A stretch of DNA of 64,000 bases from assembly GCF_028993635.1 (NCBI RefSeq), contig NZ_CP118631.1, forward strand, positions 4,836,001 through 4,900,000, read 5' to 3'. How positions within the stretch are numbered: position 1 is the stretch's first letter; each line of letters opens with the position of its first letter. The notes below the pieces were generated by a model that had not been told where the DNA came from, searched no databases, and saw nothing but the letters and a program-made list of their open reading frames with translations. Source of the DNA: Mucilaginibacter sp. SJ (GTDB lineage Bacteria; Bacteroidota; Bacteroidia; Sphingobacteriales; Sphingobacteriaceae). The position numbers and the translations under genes were made by a program. Shown here in pieces: positions 17,776 through 26,637 of the stretch.

Positions 17776-17783
17776 CAAAGATA
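17776..17783 (-). promoter_or_regulatory. Probable purD -7 promoter box (TATCTTTG) immediately before the ATG
   Basis: Exact TANNTTTG match on the minus strand. Only CCGC separates it from the purD ATG, placing the predicted transcription start at or next to the start codon. Confidence 0.5.
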
Positions 17784-17849
17784 GTTTTTTTAACAAGCCT
17801 TTAATACTATATATGAGGCTACTTGTGTTATAAGTAGTAAATTTACCCC

Positions 17850-18407
17850 ATGGCCCGTAGACTCGAAAAGTTTGAAAAGCTCCCGGTATACCAAAAATCG
17901 CAGGAATTATTTGACCTGGCAGATGTAATTGCCGAATCATTAAAGGAAGACAGTATGAAAGAACATCTGGCTATACAGATGTGCAGTAATGCCGCTCTTA
18001 TCCAGGCAAAAATTGCCGGCGCCGAAGGTGGTAGCCTGTATTCGCTGCGGATGCAAAATGCTGTGCTCATTAAACTTGCGGTGCAGGATATGTTTAATGC
18101 CGTATCTTTTGCATCAATGGTAAAAATTAATGAAGAGGACTACGTACAGTTGATGAGGGAAAAGGTAGAGGAGTTTCGCCTGGTTTTTGTAGAATGGATC
18201 AGGGGATTTGATAAAAGCTATGATATCCCCGACAATTGGGCCATCCGCTTTGATACCAGTACGCCCGAACAGGAAAAGATGGAAGAACTGATGTTTGATG
18301 AAGACCGCTTTTTTGGCGAATTTAACGAGGATGACGAAGACATGGGCAGCTTCGATGATTTTGACGATGATGAAGAGGATGAGGACAAAAATGACGACGA
18401 TAAATAA
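17850..18407 (+). CDS. Conserved hypothetical protein, helical with acidic tail
   Basis: 185 residues. Residues 1-130 are predicted mostly helical (FEKLPVYQKSQELFDLADVI, then KEHLAIQMCSNAALIQAKIAG, then LIKLAVQDMFNAVSF). The arrangement recalls the four-helix-bundle (23S rRNA intervening-sequence) proteins, although the NIAEG signature is not kept. From about residue 148 to the end the chain is almost all Asp and Glu (DDEDMGSFDDFDDDEEDEDK), with likely disorder. It has no signal peptide. It diverges from purD and ends at a strong bidirectional terminator. The function is unknown. Confidence 0.8.
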   Translation: MARRLEKFEKLPVYQKSQELFDLADVIAESLKEDSMKEHLAIQMCSNAALIQAKIAGAEGGSLYSLRMQNAVLIKLAVQDMFNAVSFASMVKINEEDYVQLMREKVEEFRLVFVEWIRGFDKSYDIPDNWAIRFDTSTPEQEKMEELMFDEDRFFGEFNEDDEDMGSFDDFDDDEEDEDKNDDDK

Positions 18408-18470
18408 AAGCAGAACGACATCAATTTGATTTCGGATATCGAATTTTCAATTTCGGATTTTGAACAAAAC

Positions 18471-18506
18471 AAAAAGAGCTGAAGGATTTTCCCTCAGCTC
18501 TTTTTA
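18471..18506. terminator. Bidirectional Rho-independent terminator
   Basis: A 12-bp perfect stem AAAAAGAGCTGA/TCAGCTCTTTTT with an 11-base loop lies between convergent genes. T-tracts are present in both directions. It is preceded by 'atttcggat' repeat words (18430-18463), as in 61236-61430. Confidence 0.85.
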
Positions 18507-18547
18507 TGTTTTTAGCTTTCCGCTTAAGCCTTTGGCCTTCAGCTCAA

Positions 18548-18961
18548 TTAGCAGTATTGTTCAAACGCGTCAATCAGGTTATCGGCAATCATTTGTGCCG
18601 GGCGGCCTTCTATCTGGTAGCGCTCAATCATATGTACCAGTTTACCATCTTTAAACAGCGCCATAGCAGGTGACGATGGCGGGTAAGGCAGCATATAGTT
18701 ACGCGCGGTATCAACAGCTTCTTTTTCCATGCCTGCAAAAACGGTTACCAGTTTATCAGGGTGTTTGCCGTTTGCGGCGGCAATTTTAGCAGCCGGGCGT
18801 GCGTTTGCCGCGGCACAGCCACATACCGAGTTAACCATTACAAATACTGTACCTTCGCTTTCAATAGCGTTTTTTACAGCATCGGCATCTTTTAATTCTT
18901 CAAAACCAACCCTGGTCAGATCTTCCCGCATCGGGGCTACTAAATATTCCGGATACATCAT
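18548..18961 (-). CDS. BrxA/BrxB-type bacilliredoxin
   Basis: 137-residue cytoplasmic thiol-disulfide protein of the DUF1094/UPF0403 family. It contains the unusual CGC motif (VNSVCGCAAANARP, near residues 53-55), a PPSSPAMALF segment and the end LIDAFEQYC. Bacilliredoxins remove bacillithiol adducts from oxidised proteins, so the organism probably makes bacillithiol. The longer frame upstream is rejected because homologues begin M(M)YPEYLVAPMREDL. It converges on the acidic-tail protein. Confidence 0.92.
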   Translation of the reverse strand: MMYPEYLVAPMREDLTRVGFEELKDADAVKNAIESEGTVFVMVNSVCGCAAANARPAAKIAAANGKHPDKLVTVFAGMEKEAVDTARNYMLPYPPSSPAMALFKDGKLVHMIERYQIEGRPAQMIADNLIDAFEQYC

Positions 18962-19159
18962 TTTTTTTTGCTTTACAATAAAATCAGTGTTACAAAAATA
19001 AGAAATGATACTTGGTTTACGTTTATAAAAACTCAATAATAACAATTGGTTGACGATTAACGTAGAAGGCTATTTCATTGATAACCTGTTTACATACATT
19101 TAATATTGTTTTATTAACAGTAATTTTTAACTTGCGTACCCTAACTTATTTTGAATTTG

Positions 19160-20026
19160 ATGAAACTTAAAACATCTGATATTAGCACTGTTGTTATCAT
19201 CAACAAAAATCAACAGCATACAAAATCATTACAAATAAAAACCAAGCACCTTAACAGGCTTAAACACTACGCATGGAGCATAGCTGCTGTTGTTGCCGTA
19301 CTTGGTGGTTTGGTGTTTTACCTGCATCATAAAAGCGCTGTGCAGGAAGCTGAAAACCAACAGTTACAGGCGCAGATAGCGAAACTTAAAGGCACCATGC
19401 CGGTTGTTAAAGCAGAGGTAAATACGCAGGGTACTGCCCAGTCGTACATTCAATCTATCGAGGTTAAACTTAAAACTATAAATGAGTATTTAAAAAGGCG
19501 CGGCCTTAAAGGTTTTACTGTAAAAGGTACCGGGGGCGATGGCAACAGGGAGGGGGTAAAACTACCCGATACCGAAGCTTACAGCCTGTATGACGATTAT
19601 CTTAAGCATTTAACAAGCACTATAGCGTTTACCCCTATGGGCTACCCCAGGATTAGCTCGTTTACCTCATTTTTTGGTTACAGGAGCGACCCCTTTGATT
19701 CGGAGCATGCCGAGTTTCACCCCGGTATTGATTTTAAAGGTAACCGGGGCGATGCAGTAAAATGTACGGCCAGCGGCAAAGTTGTTTTTGCAGGATGGGC
19801 CGGTGGATATGGTAAATGTGTCAGGATTCAGCATATTAACAGCCTGGAGACCTTGTACGGTCATCTTTCAAAAATTGAAGTGAAGGTAGGGCAGCAGGTT
19901 ACCGTTGGTGATAACATAGGCAAGGTAGGTTCAACCGGGCACTCAACGGGTGCACACCTGCATTATGAAGTACGTAAAAATGGGAAGCCGGTTAACCCGG
20001 TAAATTTTTTAACCCTGAATAAATAA
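19160..20026 (+). CDS. M23-family cell-wall metallopeptidase, membrane-anchored
   Basis: 288 residues. A single transmembrane helix lies near residues 38-58 (WSIAAVVAVLGGLVFYLH), followed by a short coiled linker and a lysostaphin-like M23 domain (about residues 165-285). The zinc ligands are in FHPGIDF and HLHYEV, with SFFGYRSDPF at the domain start. It should cleave peptidoglycan cross-bridges from the periplasmic side. It is followed at 20151 by a bactofilin; this pair is a known cell-shape or wall-remodelling unit in many bacteria. Start ATG at 19160 rather than the TTG codons upstream. Confidence 0.92.
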   Translation: MKLKTSDISTVVIINKNQQHTKSLQIKTKHLNRLKHYAWSIAAVVAVLGGLVFYLHHKSAVQEAENQQLQAQIAKLKGTMPVVKAEVNTQGTAQSYIQSIEVKLKTINEYLKRRGLKGFTVKGTGGDGNREGVKLPDTEAYSLYDDYLKHLTSTIAFTPMGYPRISSFTSFFGYRSDPFDSEHAEFHPGIDFKGNRGDAVKCTASGKVVFAGWAGGYGKCVRIQHINSLETLYGHLSKIEVKVGQQVTVGDNIGKVGSTGHSTGAHLHYEVRKNGKPVNPVNFLTLNK

Positions 20027-20145
20027 GTTCTAAGTAGGAAGTTTGTTAAGTCGGAAATCTTTAAGTCCTGAGTCGGAAGTTGACCATGGATTATTATGAT
20101 GCAGATTTAGAACTATCGACTTCGGACTTAGAAGTTAAGACTTTA
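20027..20145. repeat. Intergenic 'aagtcggaa' hairpin repeat
   Basis: Words such as AAGTCGGAAATCTTTAAGTC and GAGTCGGAAGT on the left pair with GACTTCGGACTTAGAAGTTA on the right. It lies between the M23 and bactofilin genes of one operon and matches the insertion in ispG (15774-15880). Confidence 0.65.
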
Positions 20146-20150
20146 AAAAC

Positions 20151-20534
20151 ATGGCTATTTTTTCTAAAAAAGATAAGGTTGCGCTTGATTTACAGGCAAT
20201 CTCGACCCTCATTAGCGAAGGCAGTGTATTAGAAGGTAACCTGAAAGCCCCGGCTTTTGCACGGATCGACGGACTTGTTAACGGCGATGTAATGGTTGAT
20301 GAGGGCCTGATCCTGGGCGAAAAGGGAGAGGTTAAGGGAAATATAAGTACTAAAGAGATCTTTGTTTATGGCACCGTAAGGGGCGATATTAATACCTCCT
20401 CGCTTGAAATAAAAGCTACAGGCCGTATAACCGGCGACATCAAAACGCAGAACCTGGCCGTAGAAAATGGCGGGGTATACAACGGCAACCTGACCATGCA
20501 GCAGGTGGAGGTGCAAAAGCAGTTGCAGGCGTAA
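20151..20534 (+). CDS. Bactofilin (polymer-forming cytoskeletal protein)
   Basis: 127 residues with a DUF583/bactofilin beta-helix core made of repeated short strands (LEGNLKAPAFARIDGLVNGD, GEKGEVKGNISTKEIFVYG and so on). Bactofilins self-assemble into non-polar filaments without nucleotide and place wall enzymes. The upstream gene encodes an M23 peptidase, the classical partner. The short N-terminal tail (MAIFSKKDKVAL) may serve as a membrane-binding segment. Confidence 0.95.
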   Translation: MAIFSKKDKVALDLQAISTLISEGSVLEGNLKAPAFARIDGLVNGDVMVDEGLILGEKGEVKGNISTKEIFVYGTVRGDINTSSLEIKATGRITGDIKTQNLAVENGGVYNGNLTMQQVEVQKQLQA

Positions 20535-20577
20535 GCCCCATGTTCTTGTTTTGATATAGAATGCGTATCTTTATATT

Positions 20578-20811
20578 ATGACTACGATGACATTAAATGT
20601 GCCTGATGCGCTTGAAAAAGAGCATGATGAAACTGTGCGTTTTCTTGCCGCCAAATTATATGAAGCCGGTAAATTATCGTTAGGGCAGGCTGCTGAAATG
20701 TGCGGAATGGAGAAGGTTGATTTTCCGGCAGTGTTAGCTGAATTTAACGTTAACTATATACAATACAACTACGAAGATATATTGGCGGATGTAGCCCGGA
20801 TCAATGGTTGA
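20578..20811 (+). CDS. UPF0175-family antitoxin
   Basis: 77 residues. It has the UPF0175 pattern: LNVPDALEKEHDETVRFLAAKLYEAG (in parts), then KLSLGQAAEMCGM, a helix-turn-helix-like segment, and EFNVNYIQYNYEDILADV at the end. Members are proposed antitoxins and DNA-binding repressors. The stop overlaps the start of a DUF3368 PIN-like gene by 8 bp, so they are translationally coupled as a type II toxin-antitoxin pair. Confidence 0.88.
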   Translation: MTTMTLNVPDALEKEHDETVRFLAAKLYEAGKLSLGQAAEMCGMEKVDFPAVLAEFNVNYIQYNYEDILADVARING

Positions 20812-21262
20812 ATACGCCGTTATCACCGATATCAGTTGTTTGATTTTATTAGATAATATCCAGGCGCTACATATTCTCCAATCCGTTTATAATCATATCA
20901 TAACCACGCCTGAAGTTGCAGCTGAATTTAAAAAGCCCCTACCCGAATGGATACAGGTAATGACTGTAAAAAATTCGCAATTAATTGCTGTTTACTGTTT
21001 GCAGGTTGATATAGGTGAAGCAAGCGCTATAGCTTTAGCACAAGAAATACCAGATACTTTACTTATTGTAGATGATTTTAAAGGCAGGCGGCCCGCAAGT
21101 CAGCTTAATATCAAATTCACAGGTACCCTGGGTGTTTTGATCGCAGCTAAACAACAAAATAAAATTCCGTCACTGAGGCCATATTTTGAATTGATTAAGT
21201 CAACCAATTTTCGAATTGATCCGTTATTGTTAGAACGGATATTGAAAGATTTGGAAAATTAA
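20804..21262 (+). CDS. DUF3368 PIN-like toxin
   Basis: 152 residues. A PIN-like ribonuclease fold is indicated by acidic residues in VITDISCLILLDN (about residue 8), by Glu in VDIGEASAIALAQEI and by Asp in LLIVDDFKGRRPA; these form the expected metal site. It lies directly behind and overlaps the UPF0175 antitoxin. All core acidic residues are present, so it is probably active. The downstream gene ahcY has its own promoter. Confidence 0.88.
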   Translation: MVEYAVITDISCLILLDNIQALHILQSVYNHIITTPEVAAEFKKPLPEWIQVMTVKNSQLIAVYCLQVDIGEASAIALAQEIPDTLLIVDDFKGRRPASQLNIKFTGTLGVLIAAKQQNKIPSLRPYFELIKSTNFRIDPLLLERILKDLEN

Positions 21263-21351
21263 TATCGGTTAGCTTGTTAAGCCGCAGGCTCATTTATAGA
21301 ACATCCTCGAAGCGCCTGAACCAAACATTTCATTTTCACAAGGATATCAGT

Positions 21352-21359
21352 TAACTTTG
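21352..21359 (+). promoter_or_regulatory. Probable ahcY -7 promoter box (TAACTTTG)
   Basis: Exact TANNTTTG match 22 bp before the ATG at 21381. It overlaps the TTG at 21357 that would start the longer frame, which argues against that start. Confidence 0.55.
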
Positions 21360-21380
21360 CACTCTCAAAATAAAATCGAT

Positions 21381-22697
21381 ATGTCATCAGTAGAAACTGC
21401 ATTCGTTAAATACAAAGTAAAAGATCTGTCGCTGGCAGAGTGGGGCCGGAAGGAAATTGAACTGGCTGAGGCTGAGATGCCCGGCTTAATGGCTTTACGT
21501 AAAGAGTACGGGCCAAGCCAGCCGCTTAAAGGTGCAAGGATTGCCGGTTGTTTGCACATGACCATCCAAACCGCTGTTTTAATTGAAACCCTGATTGCCC
21601 TTGGTGCTGAAGTTACCTGGTCATCATGTAATATATTCTCAACCCAGGATCATGCCGCTGCTGCTATTGCTGCCGCTGGTATTTCTGTTTACGCCTGGAA
21701 AGGCATGAATGCCGAAGAATTTGACTGGTGCATTGAACAAACTTTATTTTTTGGCGAAGACCGCCAGCCGCTTAACATGATCCTTGATGATGGCGGTGAT
21801 TTAACCAACATGGTATTGGATAAATACCCTGAGCTGGTTGCTGCTATCAAAGGCTTATCAGAAGAAACTACTACCGGCGTACACCGTTTATATGAGCGCA
21901 TGAAAGCAGGAACCCTGCCAATGCCTGCTATTAACGTTAATGATTCGGTTACCAAATCAAAATTTGATAATAAATACGGTTGCCGCGAGTCATTGGTTGA
22001 CGCTATTCGTCGCGCTACCGACGTGATGATGGCCGGTAAAGTGGCCGTTGTTTGCGGTTATGGCGATGTTGGTAAAGGTTCGGCCGATTCTTTGCGCAAC
22101 TCTGGTGTACGTGTTATTGTTACCGAGATCGACCCGATCTGTGCTCTGCAGGCCGCAATGGAAGGTTTTGAAGTTAAAAAATTAAGTACTGCTATCACTG
22201 AAGCTGATATCGTGGTTACTGCTACAGGCAACAAGAACATCGTTCGCGAGCAGCACTTCCGTGCTTTGAAAGATAAAGCAATCGTTTGTAACATCGGTCA
22301 CTTTGATAACGAGATTGACATGGCCTGGTTAAACGGTGCTTATGGCAATACCAAAGTGGAAATTAAGCCACAGGTTGATAAATATACCATTGAAGGCAAA
22401 GACGTTATTGTATTAGCCGAAGGCCGTTTGGTTAACTTAGGTTGCGCTACCGGTCATCCAAGCTTTGTAATGAGTAACTCATTCACCAATCAAACTTTAG
22501 CTCAATTAGAGCTTTGGACAAACGGCGCAGCTTACGAAAACAAAGTTTACACCCTGCCAAAACATCTTGACGAAAAAGTAGCCCGCCTGCACCTTGCTAA
22601 AATTGGTGTGGAGCTGGAAGTACTTGATCAGGACCAGGCCGAGTACATCGGTGTAACGGTTGAAGGTCCGTTTAAACCGGAATATTACCGTTATTAA
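21381..22697 (+). CDS. ahcY: Adenosylhomocysteinase
   Basis: Hydrolyses S-adenosylhomocysteine to adenosine and homocysteine, which removes product inhibition of methyltransferases. It has 438 residues. The substrate domain includes FSTQDHAAAA and the NAD domain includes VVCGYGDVGKGSA (near residue 224). The C-terminus KPEYYRY is the invariant cofactor-binding tail of the family. It uses tightly bound NAD+ and is normally a tetramer. It is a single gene with a promoter box just upstream and a terminator at 22760. Confidence 0.97.
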   Translation: MSSVETAFVKYKVKDLSLAEWGRKEIELAEAEMPGLMALRKEYGPSQPLKGARIAGCLHMTIQTAVLIETLIALGAEVTWSSCNIFSTQDHAAAAIAAAGISVYAWKGMNAEEFDWCIEQTLFFGEDRQPLNMILDDGGDLTNMVLDKYPELVAAIKGLSEETTTGVHRLYERMKAGTLPMPAINVNDSVTKSKFDNKYGCRESLVDAIRRATDVMMAGKVAVVCGYGDVGKGSADSLRNSGVRVIVTEIDPICALQAAMEGFEVKKLSTAITEADIVVTATGNKNIVREQHFRALKDKAIVCNIGHFDNEIDMAWLNGAYGNTKVEIKPQVDKYTIEGKDVIVLAEGRLVNLGCATGHPSFVMSNSFTNQTLAQLELWTNGAAYENKVYTLPKHLDEKVARLHLAKIGVELEVLDQDQAEYIGVTVEGPFKPEYYRY

Positions 22698-22759
22698 TCT
22701 TTTTTAAGGTTAAAGCATAAAGGCGAAAGCCGAAAGGTTTTTTGCTTTGAAAATATGAG

Positions 22760-22793
22760 AGGCTGTATCACATGGTGATGCGGCCTTTTTTTG
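22760..22793 (+). terminator. Rho-independent terminator of ahcY
   Basis: A 12-bp stem with two wobble pairs (AGGCTGTATCAC / GTGATGCGGCCT), loop ATG, then seven T. Confidence 0.85.
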
Positions 22794-22944
22794 ATTTATG
22801 TGATTTGATATTTTTCATGGGTTAAGCCCGATGAACTATCCCGGGCATCAGCCTTTGGAGGGTGCAGTTGAAATGTATTTCACACTTGAAGACGCGCCAC
22901 AAACCGGAAGGACTTGCGGCAGTAATTGATAGGTTATTTGATAT

Positions 22945-23148
22945 TTAAGCTGATATGGATTGAAAAATCAGTAATATTCCTGTTATAATAGCTGTAATGA
23001 CTAAACCCCAACTTTTAATGTAGCCGATTTTTAAAATTTTCCCACCCATGTCTTCATAATACAGGTCCTTCCCTTTAACAAAAATTCTGTAAAATAAATA
23101 TGCAATTGCTAAAGAGAAAATACCGTAGAAGAATAGTTCCCAATTCAT
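22945..23148 (-). CDS. Small two-helix membrane protein, unknown
   Basis: 67 residues with two hydrophobic helices (about residues 5-22 and 48-65) joined by a polar loop with a YYEDMGGKILKIGYIKSWG segment. It is not recognised as a named family. The codon usage looks like real coding sequence and the frame is uninterrupted. It is convergent with ahcY and divergent from the TonB receptor at 23352. Confidence 0.6.
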   Translation of the reverse strand: MNWELFFYGIFSLAIAYLFYRIFVKGKDLYYEDMGGKILKIGYIKSWGLVITAIITGILLIFQSISA

Positions 23149-23351
23149 TTTTTTAATACCGTTTGTTAAGGTTGTAGTTTGAGGTTTAAGCGAATTTAGA
23201 AATTATTACCCATAAGAATTTATTTTTCGCCAACACTTAGAGCCATTAAAAATTGGTAATATTTATGTAGTTATGACCGTTAATTGTTTGTCATTTGCTA
23301 TTATTGACAATCGATTACAATGTGTGATCTGTACACACTTATACCTCTTTT

Positions 23352-25709
23352 ATGCGCAAATTATTTACTTTATTACTCCTTGTTATTGCATTTTCGGCCC
23401 GGAGCCAAACCAGGGGTGATTTATCGGGCACCGTTACCGATAGCAAGAGCCAGCCTATCGCGGGCGCTTCGGTGTACCTGCTCAATACCAACTACCAAAC
23501 CAGTGCCGACAGGAGCGGGAAATTTATTTTAAAAAGTATAACTGCCGGGAAATATACCTTGCATATCAGCGCTATTGGCTATGCGGCTAAAAACATCCCG
23601 GTAACTATGATCGGTACCAGTCGCCCGATAACAATCCAGTTGAATGATGCCAGCAACCAGTTGGATGAGGTTACGGTATCTGCGCAAAAAACAGAAGAAC
23701 AGGCCCAACGCGTACCATTCAGTATTTCAACTTTATCAGCTAAACAAATCCAGGATTACAGGCTTTGGGATTTGAAGGATCTTACTGCCATTGTACCTAA
23801 CTTAAATTCAGGTGCTCCCGGCGATGGTCGTACAGTAACAGGCATCCGCGGTATTGTTACCACATCATACGATCCGGCTGTGGCTACTTACGTTGATGGT
23901 GTAAACCAATACGGACTGGATACCTATATCCCCCAATTACTGGATGTGGATAGGATAGAAGTGCTTCGTGGCCCGCAGGGAACGCTTTATGGCCGTAATG
24001 CTACCGGCGGTGTTATCAATGTGATCACCAAGCAGCCATCAAACACCCTGAGCGGTTTTGCCGGTGTTGACGTGGGTAATTACAATCAGCAACGTTATAC
24101 CCTCGGCATCAAAGCCCCTCTGATAAAAGATAAATTGTATTTAGGCGTAGCAGGTATATATTCTGGTTTCAATGGTTTTTATACCAATACATTTAACAAT
24201 GCCCATTTTGACAAACAGCACTATTTTTTGGGTAACTATTACCTGAAGTTTTTGGCTACCTCCAAACTGGCCTTTATGCTGAATGTAAAAAATTACAACA
24301 ACCGCAACAATGGCGCGTTCACCTTAGCAGGTTCGCCTGATGATGCTTTAAGCCATCCTTTTGAGGTTAACCAGAACGCTACGACTAAAATGGTTGATAA
24401 TACTTTCCAGTCATCATTAACGGCCAACTACAGCGGCAATGATTTTAATTTCACTTCGCAAACATCCTACCAGGTAAACAACCGCTATTATACTACACCT
24501 ATCGATGGCGATTTTTCCCCTATCGACGCCGTATCTATCATAAATAATTATGGCGGCAAATGGAACAAGGTAAAAACCACCATCCAGGAGTTCCGCTTTA
24601 CTTCGCCGGCATCATCAACCTCAAAATTGAAATGGGCAGCCGGTACTTATGGCTTTTATCACTATGCGCCAAACAGGCAGGGTACTTACTTTGGTGACGA
24701 TGCCGGCGCTGTTGGCTCACCGATGACTGATTTTACCAGCATCAATACTAATACCGACCGAAACTATGGCATAGCTGTTTACGGACAGGCTACTTATGCC
24801 GTGAATGAGCAGTTTGATATCACAGCTGGTTTGCGTTATGACTACGAGCATAAAAAGGAAAACGTAATGGGCGAGTTCCTGCCAAAGGGCGGCGAGTCGG
24901 TGGTTACCCGTTCGGATACGTCGTCAACGGCACATTACAAAGCCTTTACGCCTAAGGTTAGCCTGGCTTATCATGTATCAGCACATAATAACCTGTTTGC
25001 TACTTACAGCCGCGGTTTCCGCGCGGGAGGCATTACCGAGTTGGGTTCTGATCCTTCGTCTCCGCCGCTTTATTCTTTCAAGCCCGAGTACAGTAATAAT
25101 TTTGAAGTAGGATCAAAAAACGACTTTTTAGATAACCGCCTGCGTGTAAATGTAACCGCGTTTTATACCCGCGTTACCGACGCCCAGGTGCCAACCCTGA
25201 TATTGCCTGATGCCATCACCGTTACCAAAAATGCGGGTAAATTAAGCAGTAAAGGTATCGAGGCCGAAATTAACGCTACCCCAATTAAGGGCCTGGAGTT
25301 TGATTACAATTTTGGTTATACCCGCGCCCGTTATACCACTTTAGTAGTTGGCAACAATGGTGAGGAAGTGAATTTAAAAGGCAACAAGCAAATTTATACG
25401 CCTAACATCACCAGTATGCTGGCCCTGCAATATGGCTATGATTTGGGCGGTCTGCTTAAAACAAAGCTGATTGCCCGCGGCGAATGGCGCTATCTTGGCG
25501 ATCAGTATTTCGACCTGGCAAACCAGATAGAACAAAAAGGTTACAACAAGTTCAACGCGAGGGTAGGTGTAAGCACCAAAAGGTTTGGGCTGTTCTTTTG
25601 GGAAAGCAATATCGCCAACAAAAAATACATTGATTATGCCTATGATTTCGGCGCGACACACTTAGGCAATCCGCGCACTTACGGAGTGTCGCTGAATACT
25701 ACTTTTTAA
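23352..25709 (+). CDS. TonB-dependent outer-membrane receptor with CarboxypepD-regulatory-like domain
   Basis: 785 residues: signal peptide 1-18 (AFSARSQ), a carboxypeptidase-regulatory-like Ig domain (about 22-100, GDLSGTVTDSKSQPIAGASV), a plug domain (about 105-225, including VDRIEVLRGPQGTLYGRNAT) and a 22-strand barrel ending in a terminal Phe. It imports an unknown ligand using TonB energy. The plug and barrel resemble siderophore or vitamin receptors more than SusC, and no SusD gene follows, so iron-chelate uptake is more likely than glycan uptake. It is a single gene. Confidence 0.93.
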   Translation: MRKLFTLLLLVIAFSARSQTRGDLSGTVTDSKSQPIAGASVYLLNTNYQTSADRSGKFILKSITAGKYTLHISAIGYAAKNIPVTMIGTSRPITIQLNDASNQLDEVTVSAQKTEEQAQRVPFSISTLSAKQIQDYRLWDLKDLTAIVPNLNSGAPGDGRTVTGIRGIVTTSYDPAVATYVDGVNQYGLDTYIPQLLDVDRIEVLRGPQGTLYGRNATGGVINVITKQPSNTLSGFAGVDVGNYNQQRYTLGIKAPLIKDKLYLGVAGIYSGFNGFYTNTFNNAHFDKQHYFLGNYYLKFLATSKLAFMLNVKNYNNRNNGAFTLAGSPDDALSHPFEVNQNATTKMVDNTFQSSLTANYSGNDFNFTSQTSYQVNNRYYTTPIDGDFSPIDAVSIINNYGGKWNKVKTTIQEFRFTSPASSTSKLKWAAGTYGFYHYAPNRQGTYFGDDAGAVGSPMTDFTSINTNTDRNYGIAVYGQATYAVNEQFDITAGLRYDYEHKKENVMGEFLPKGGESVVTRSDTSSTAHYKAFTPKVSLAYHVSAHNNLFATYSRGFRAGGITELGSDPSSPPLYSFKPEYSNNFEVGSKNDFLDNRLRVNVTAFYTRVTDAQVPTLILPDAITVTKNAGKLSSKGIEAEINATPIKGLEFDYNFGYTRARYTTLVVGNNGEEVNLKGNKQIYTPNITSMLALQYGYDLGGLLKTKLIARGEWRYLGDQYFDLANQIEQKGYNKFNARVGVSTKRFGLFFWESNIANKKYIDYAYDFGATHLGNPRTYGVSLNTTF

Positions 25710-25917
25710 TTGAAAAAACAGGTTCAAACGTCCGTGTTTGAATGATGCTTTTTTATAGCATTGGGATGTGCGATTCCCTTCTCGAGAGGGGATTTTAAAA
25801 TGCTTCTTCTAAGCCATGCCCGGGTAAATCGACGCATTAGGTTATTTTACCTTATAATATCCCGGATATTTTTTGTTAATTCATTTAAAATCTGACTATT
25901 AATAAACTCCGATCACC

Positions 25918-26445
25918 ATGAAAAAGAATATCCTGCCTCTGCTTATCGCTATAATTACCATTGCTATCACTTTTCCTGCGCACTCGCAGGTTATTACCAA
26001 ATACGGAGATAATGTAAGTACTCTTGACGGTATCATGAAAGCCTATTATGGCGTAGTTACTGTTAAGAAAGGCGAAAAGGTAAGTTATGAGCGCGATAGC
26101 CTGCTGCATATTGCCAATGCCCATGTTGGTGCAGGCTATACCGATAAACAAGGCAAACAGCAGTTCAGCTATATGACGCTGAAGGAATACCACAAACTGG
26201 CCGACCCATCATTGTCAAAAAATGGTTTTGACGAGCGGGAGATAACCCGGCGGGTAGAAAAGTTTGGCAGTATTTACCACATATGGAGCACCTACGAATC
26301 GCGCAACACAGCTGATGGGCCGGTAACTGAGCGCGGCATCAACAGCATTGAACTATTTAACGATGGGACCCGTTTCTGGATCCTCGCCTGGTTTTATGAC
26401 GGCGAACGGAAGGATAACCCGATACCGGCGGAATATTTGAAGTAA
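25918..26445 (+). CDS. Secreted NTF2-like protein
   Basis: 175 residues with a signal peptide (1-23, cut after FPAHSQ). The mature domain has the NTF2-like pattern with FDEREITRRVEKFGSIYHIW, STYESR and GINSIELFNDGTRFWI, and closes DNPIPAEYL, which I know from soluble 'nuclear transport factor 2 family' proteins. No active-site residues are evident and the role is unknown. It is a single gene between the TonB receptor and fabG. Confidence 0.75.
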   Translation: MKKNILPLLIAIITIAITFPAHSQVITKYGDNVSTLDGIMKAYYGVVTVKKGEKVSYERDSLLHIANAHVGAGYTDKQGKQQFSYMTLKEYHKLADPSLSKNGFDEREITRRVEKFGSIYHIWSTYESRNTADGPVTERGINSIELFNDGTRFWILAWFYDGERKDNPIPAEYLK

Positions 26446-26454
26446 GTTTTTTGG

Positions 26455-26592
26455 GTTCATGGTTGATGGTTGTTCATAGTTGATGGTTCATAGATCATAG
26501 CAACTGCTTGCAGGTCGTGATAAAAAATGAATGAAGCTAAACCATGAACCATGATCTATTAACTATGAACAACCATCAACTATGAACAGAAA
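26455..26592. repeat. Long hairpin repeat of 'ttcatggttgatggttcatag' words
   Basis: The left half repeats TTCATGGTTGATGG, GTTCATAGTTGATGG; the right half carries their complements (AACCATGAACCATGATC, AACAACCATCAACTATG). The whole forms an imperfect hairpin of about 138 bp. Related copies are at 48664-48696 and 60303-60382. Confidence 0.75.
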
Positions 26593-26637
26593 CAAAAAAC
26601 TACTAACTTCACCGCCCTGAAATCATATACTTTAATT

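Noticed and set aside
20027..20145. Riboswitch or leader RNA before bactofilin
   Set aside because: The sequence matches a dispersed hairpin repeat also found inside ispG, which explains the structure without a regulatory RNA.
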